Source: Glycine soja | Lineage: Eukaryota; Streptophyta; Magnoliopsida; Fabales; Fabaceae | Length of the DNA: 64,000 bases | Reading direction: 5' to 3' | Assembly: GCF_004193775.1 (NCBI RefSeq) | Contig: NC_041002.1 | Coordinates: 41,393,038-41,457,037 of the forward strand | Part shown: piece by piece, positions 61,928-64,000 of the stretch | How positions within the stretch are numbered: the first letter of the stretch is position 1 | How the letters are laid out: the number at the start of each line of letters is the position of its first letter | Translations under genes and position numbers: made by a program | The notes under the pieces: generated by a model | What the model saw: the letters and a program-made list of their open reading frames with translations, nothing else | Databases searched by the model: none | What the model was told of the DNA's origin: nothing

Positions 61928-62353
61928 CTTGTGAGCAAGAGAGTAAGCCATTGCTCTTTCTCTTTTGAAAGCTCCTTCTTGCCTCATTTGTATCTTTGTC
62001 TTAATGTCTTCCAACGTTCCTCTGCTGTCACACCATCCTTCCTACAAATTCCATTAGATACAATACCACACCACAGGTAAATGATGAAACACAAGCTTGT
62101 ATGGGTGAGTTATAAATTATAATACCTCAGCTTGCTTCAAAAGATCAAGTTTACTCCGTCACACGTTGAGCAAGTTCTGCACAGCTTGCCCCTCTATAGA
62201 CATCCTCACACGACTAGCTCTTACTCTGGCCTGAACTCAAACCAAGGCCTGCATGCACCTTAATGTCACCGCTGCCTGCTTCCTCACATGTCTCCCCCCG
62301 AACAAGTGCTTGAATCCTCACCACTGCCTTCAATGCCCTCAAAGCCCTTCTTG
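61928..62353 (-). pseudogene. IQD (IQ67-domain calmodulin-binding) gene fragment
   Basis: Exon 62353-62126 encodes the IQ67 region: ARRALRALKAVVRIQALVRG, then after an extra G near 62300 VRKQAAVTLRCMQALV, TGA (62237-62239), VQARVRASRVRMSIEGQAVQ and LLKQAE, with another TGA where the family has Arg near 62157. Exon 62041-61928 continues EGWCDSRGTLEDIKTKIQMR and QEGAFKRERAMAYSLAHK to a donor. These are diagnostic for plant IQD proteins, which bind calmodulin and microtubules. N-terminal and C-terminal exons are missing. Both TGAs fit CGA to TGA. Captured fragment in a CACTA element. Confidence 0.85.
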
Positions 62354-62510
62354 CCTGCAATTACCACACTAGTGATGTCGAAATATAAGGTTGGTCTAGT
62401 GGTAAAGGCCGAACGCAGAAGGAAAAGAGGGAGAGGCCATATGTTAGAAACTAACAATCCTAACAATTAATATTTGTCTATAAAAAAATAGTGAATGTAA
62501 GATGGTATAC

Positions 62511-62838
62511 CAAGAAGGCGCGGAGCTTGGACTCATCCAGATCGCACTGAGTGGAACCTTCAACGCTGCTGGTGACGTCGAGGAGGCGGTGGCCGCCCTC
62601 GGGGATGAAGGCGTCGGCATAGAGAGAGAGCCCACGGAGGCAAAAGGCAGCGAAGAGCGTGACGTCGACGGGGAACAACTGGGGGAGCGCCGTGAGAAGG
62701 AGGCAGAGGAGGGTGGAGAGTTGGGAGAGCGAGGCAGAGACGGAGAGGCATTTGGCCTTTGGTGCGAGGAGCGAGACGCGGGCGGAGCCTCTAGAGGGAT
62801 TGGGGGTTAGGGTTCCTGGCTGTGCTGCGCATGGACCA
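62511..62838 (-). pseudogene. Captured GC-rich first-exon-like segment, unidentified
   Basis: A GC-rich island in an AT-rich element. One minus-strand frame stays open from about 62838 to a donor at 62510 (GTATACC). It reads a hydrophobic stretch (LSTLLCLLLTALPQLFPVDV) and then TLFAAFCLRGLSLYADAFIP, EGGHRLLDVTSSVEGSTQCD and ESKLRAFL. No ATG opens this frame within the block. I do not recognise the gene. It would provide a 5' exon, and perhaps a promoter, for the IQD exons. Confidence 0.4.
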
Positions 62839-63077
62839 CTCTCACATATATATCTAAGGCTTTTGTTTTAATTGAGATAACGACGGTCTTTTATTAAGAC
62901 TTGTTGTTATTGTTATCACTAACACACATTCTAAGGCGGTTTTTTCTAATAACCGTCTTAGAATGTGTCCTTTTTGTAAAATAATTACAAAAATGCCACC
63001 GGTTAATTTTTTAAGGCGGTTCCAAAATAACCGTCATAGATCCGCTGTCGTAAAATCCCACATTTTTAGTAGTGTTT

Positions 63078-63309
63078 GGCTAAGGCAAAAAAGAAGTCTC
63101 TAGCTAAATCAAGGAAGAAGGTTAAGCTTCACAAAACCCTTGAAAGAAAGGAAGCCATTTAGTTGGATGATTCTTGCCTTAGAATAATCTTTGTCTATTG
63201 AAGAGCATAAGAGGAAATTGGCTTTGGATACAAGACTTGTTTGTTGCCTTGGCATGAAAGGTTTCTAAAGACATTACAGAAAATGTTGTTCTAAAATCTC
63301 TGAAAACTC
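63078..63309 (+). other. Right half of the coding-like sequence split by the CACTA insertion
   Basis: Continues from 54237 with a Lys-rich reading (KKKSLAKSRKKVKLHKTLER), then a TAG near 63160. No family recognised. Confidence 0.3.
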
Positions 63310-64000
63310 TTATCGCAACATGGGCCACGATGGGATGGCGAAATAAAAAATTAGATAAACAAATTGTTTTCCAAAAAATGGAAAACTTACTTAGGGAGTC
63401 GCCATCAATGTTTATTTAAGAAAAATGTCGGTAAAACAAAAAAAAATAAGGAATGGTCTATGATATGAAAAAAAGGATTCGGGAGTCGTTTACGCAAGGG
63501 GAATGTATTAACACCCCACGCACCCATCATGAAGACAAACATCCTTTAATCGAGTATGCTAAAAATAAAGTGACTTTTTAATGATTATCTTCCTTTGAGA
63601 ACATCCATTATGTTTTATTTTATTTTATTTTATTTGGGTCGACAAGGGATTTGTCTTTGCTCCTACGTATCGTTAGGTGCAATGAGGAAATAAGACTTAC
63701 ATAGATCTTTGTAGAAAAAGAGCTTGGGTGTTGGGTTGATTTTATTTTATTTTGAAATATTTTTGTGGTAAACTTTGTGAAGTCAAGCAAGTCGGAGATC
63801 CAACATGGGATTCACAAAATTTACTCACACTTTATTGAAACACTGTCATGCAAGTCGAGGACCCAACATGAAGTGCATGTAACATGAAAAAGGAGAATTG
63901 AGTGATCATTCATTTGAGAATGTTACCATTTTTAGAAAAGACTTTAGTTTTGTGGTAAAATTTATGAACTCAAGCAAGTCGGAGATCCAGTAAGTCATTC
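63310..64000. repeat. Probable LTR-retrotransposon sequence (legume Ogre-like LTR)
   Basis: GGGAGTCGCCATCAATGT, TTCGGGAGTCGTTTACGC and GTATTAACACCCCACGC resemble the conserved block in LTRs of legume Ogre/Tat-type gypsy elements; this is from memory of such sequences. An imperfect direct repeat with CAAGCAAGTCGGAGATCCA occurs at about 63784 and 63972, with a third, partial copy at about 63850. The element continues past the window. Confidence 0.4.

Larger units (their letters stand above)
54238..63074 (-). mobile_element. Complete non-autonomous CACTA element with IQD gene fragment
   Basis: Left end CACTACTAAAAAAAAGG at 54238, right end CCCACATTTTTAGTAGTG at 63074, target duplication TTT (54235-54237 and 63075-63077). 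Length 8,837 bp. A long palindrome array follows the left end. The right end has ATTACAAAAATGCCA at 62984-62998, 76 bp from the terminus, flanked by TTCTAAGGCGGTT and AACCGTCTTAGAA. Captured exons on the minus strand (62838-61928) read inward from the right end. No transposase is present. Confidence 0.9.

Noticed and set aside
62284..62470. Overlapping frames on both strands
   Set aside because: Shadows of the IQD exon; the minus-strand frame is the IQD exon read after the extra G, not a separate gene.

Overview
The window looks like transposon-rich nuclear DNA from a legume, most probably soybean (Glycine) or a close relative. The sequence shows AT-rich DNA with plant splice sites, several CACTA (En/Spm) DNA transposons, a Ty3/gypsy element, L1-type LINEs, MITEs, and broken pieces of plant genes. 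The species call is inference from how the transposase and gypsy proteins read. I found no intact host gene, no tRNA or rRNA, and nothing prokaryotic.

Layout. 1-12896: a decayed autonomous-type CACTA element, cut by the left window edge. On the minus strand it carries a tnp2-type transposase and a Transposase_24-type second protein. It also holds a ~485 bp inverted repeat, a WD-repeat gene fragment and two LINE insertions with target-site duplications (TSDs). 12897-16276: AT-rich DNA with a ~1.5 kb foldback element. 16277-24001: a PIF/Harbinger-type MITE split by CACTA copy A (16588-23882). 24002-27830: spacer with a palindromic MITE. 27831-35059: CACTA copy B, nearly identical to A but inverted. 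35060-41690: a SURNod19 pseudogene interrupted by a 3'-truncated Ty3/gypsy element. 41691-46643: a KEG-like exon, mosaic LINE pieces and another CACTA terminus. 46644-52363: pieces of FAB1 (PIKfyve), Lon protease and an unidentified transit-peptide protein, all on the minus strand, plus a hAT-type MITE, ending at a further CACTA terminus. 54238-63074: a complete non-autonomous CACTA element with an IQD gene fragment. 63300-64000: probable legume LTR-retrotransposon sequence.

Central observation. Copies A and B each carry the 5' part of ALG14 (UDP-GlcNAc transferase subunit) followed by the TBP-binding region of BRF1 (TFIIIB subunit), with introns retained. In copy B every exon is open, has consensus splice sites and joins in phase, so it could encode a chimeric ALG14-BRF1 protein of about 268-314 residues. 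Copy A is broken by a 19 bp deletion and a CAG-to-TAG change. Different TSDs (TTT for A, TAT for B) show two separate insertions. Together they form a ~7.2 kb inverted repeat with a 3.9 kb spacer.

Across the window, six CACTA termini (five independent, since A and B are copies) share a motif close to ATTTACAAAAATGCCA; in five of the six it lies about 75-77 bp from the end. Several elements have a GC-richer segment near that end with captured exons reading inward. Most premature stops in the dead genes look like CAG-to-TAG or CGA-to-TGA changes, as expected from deamination of methylated cytosine in silenced transposons.
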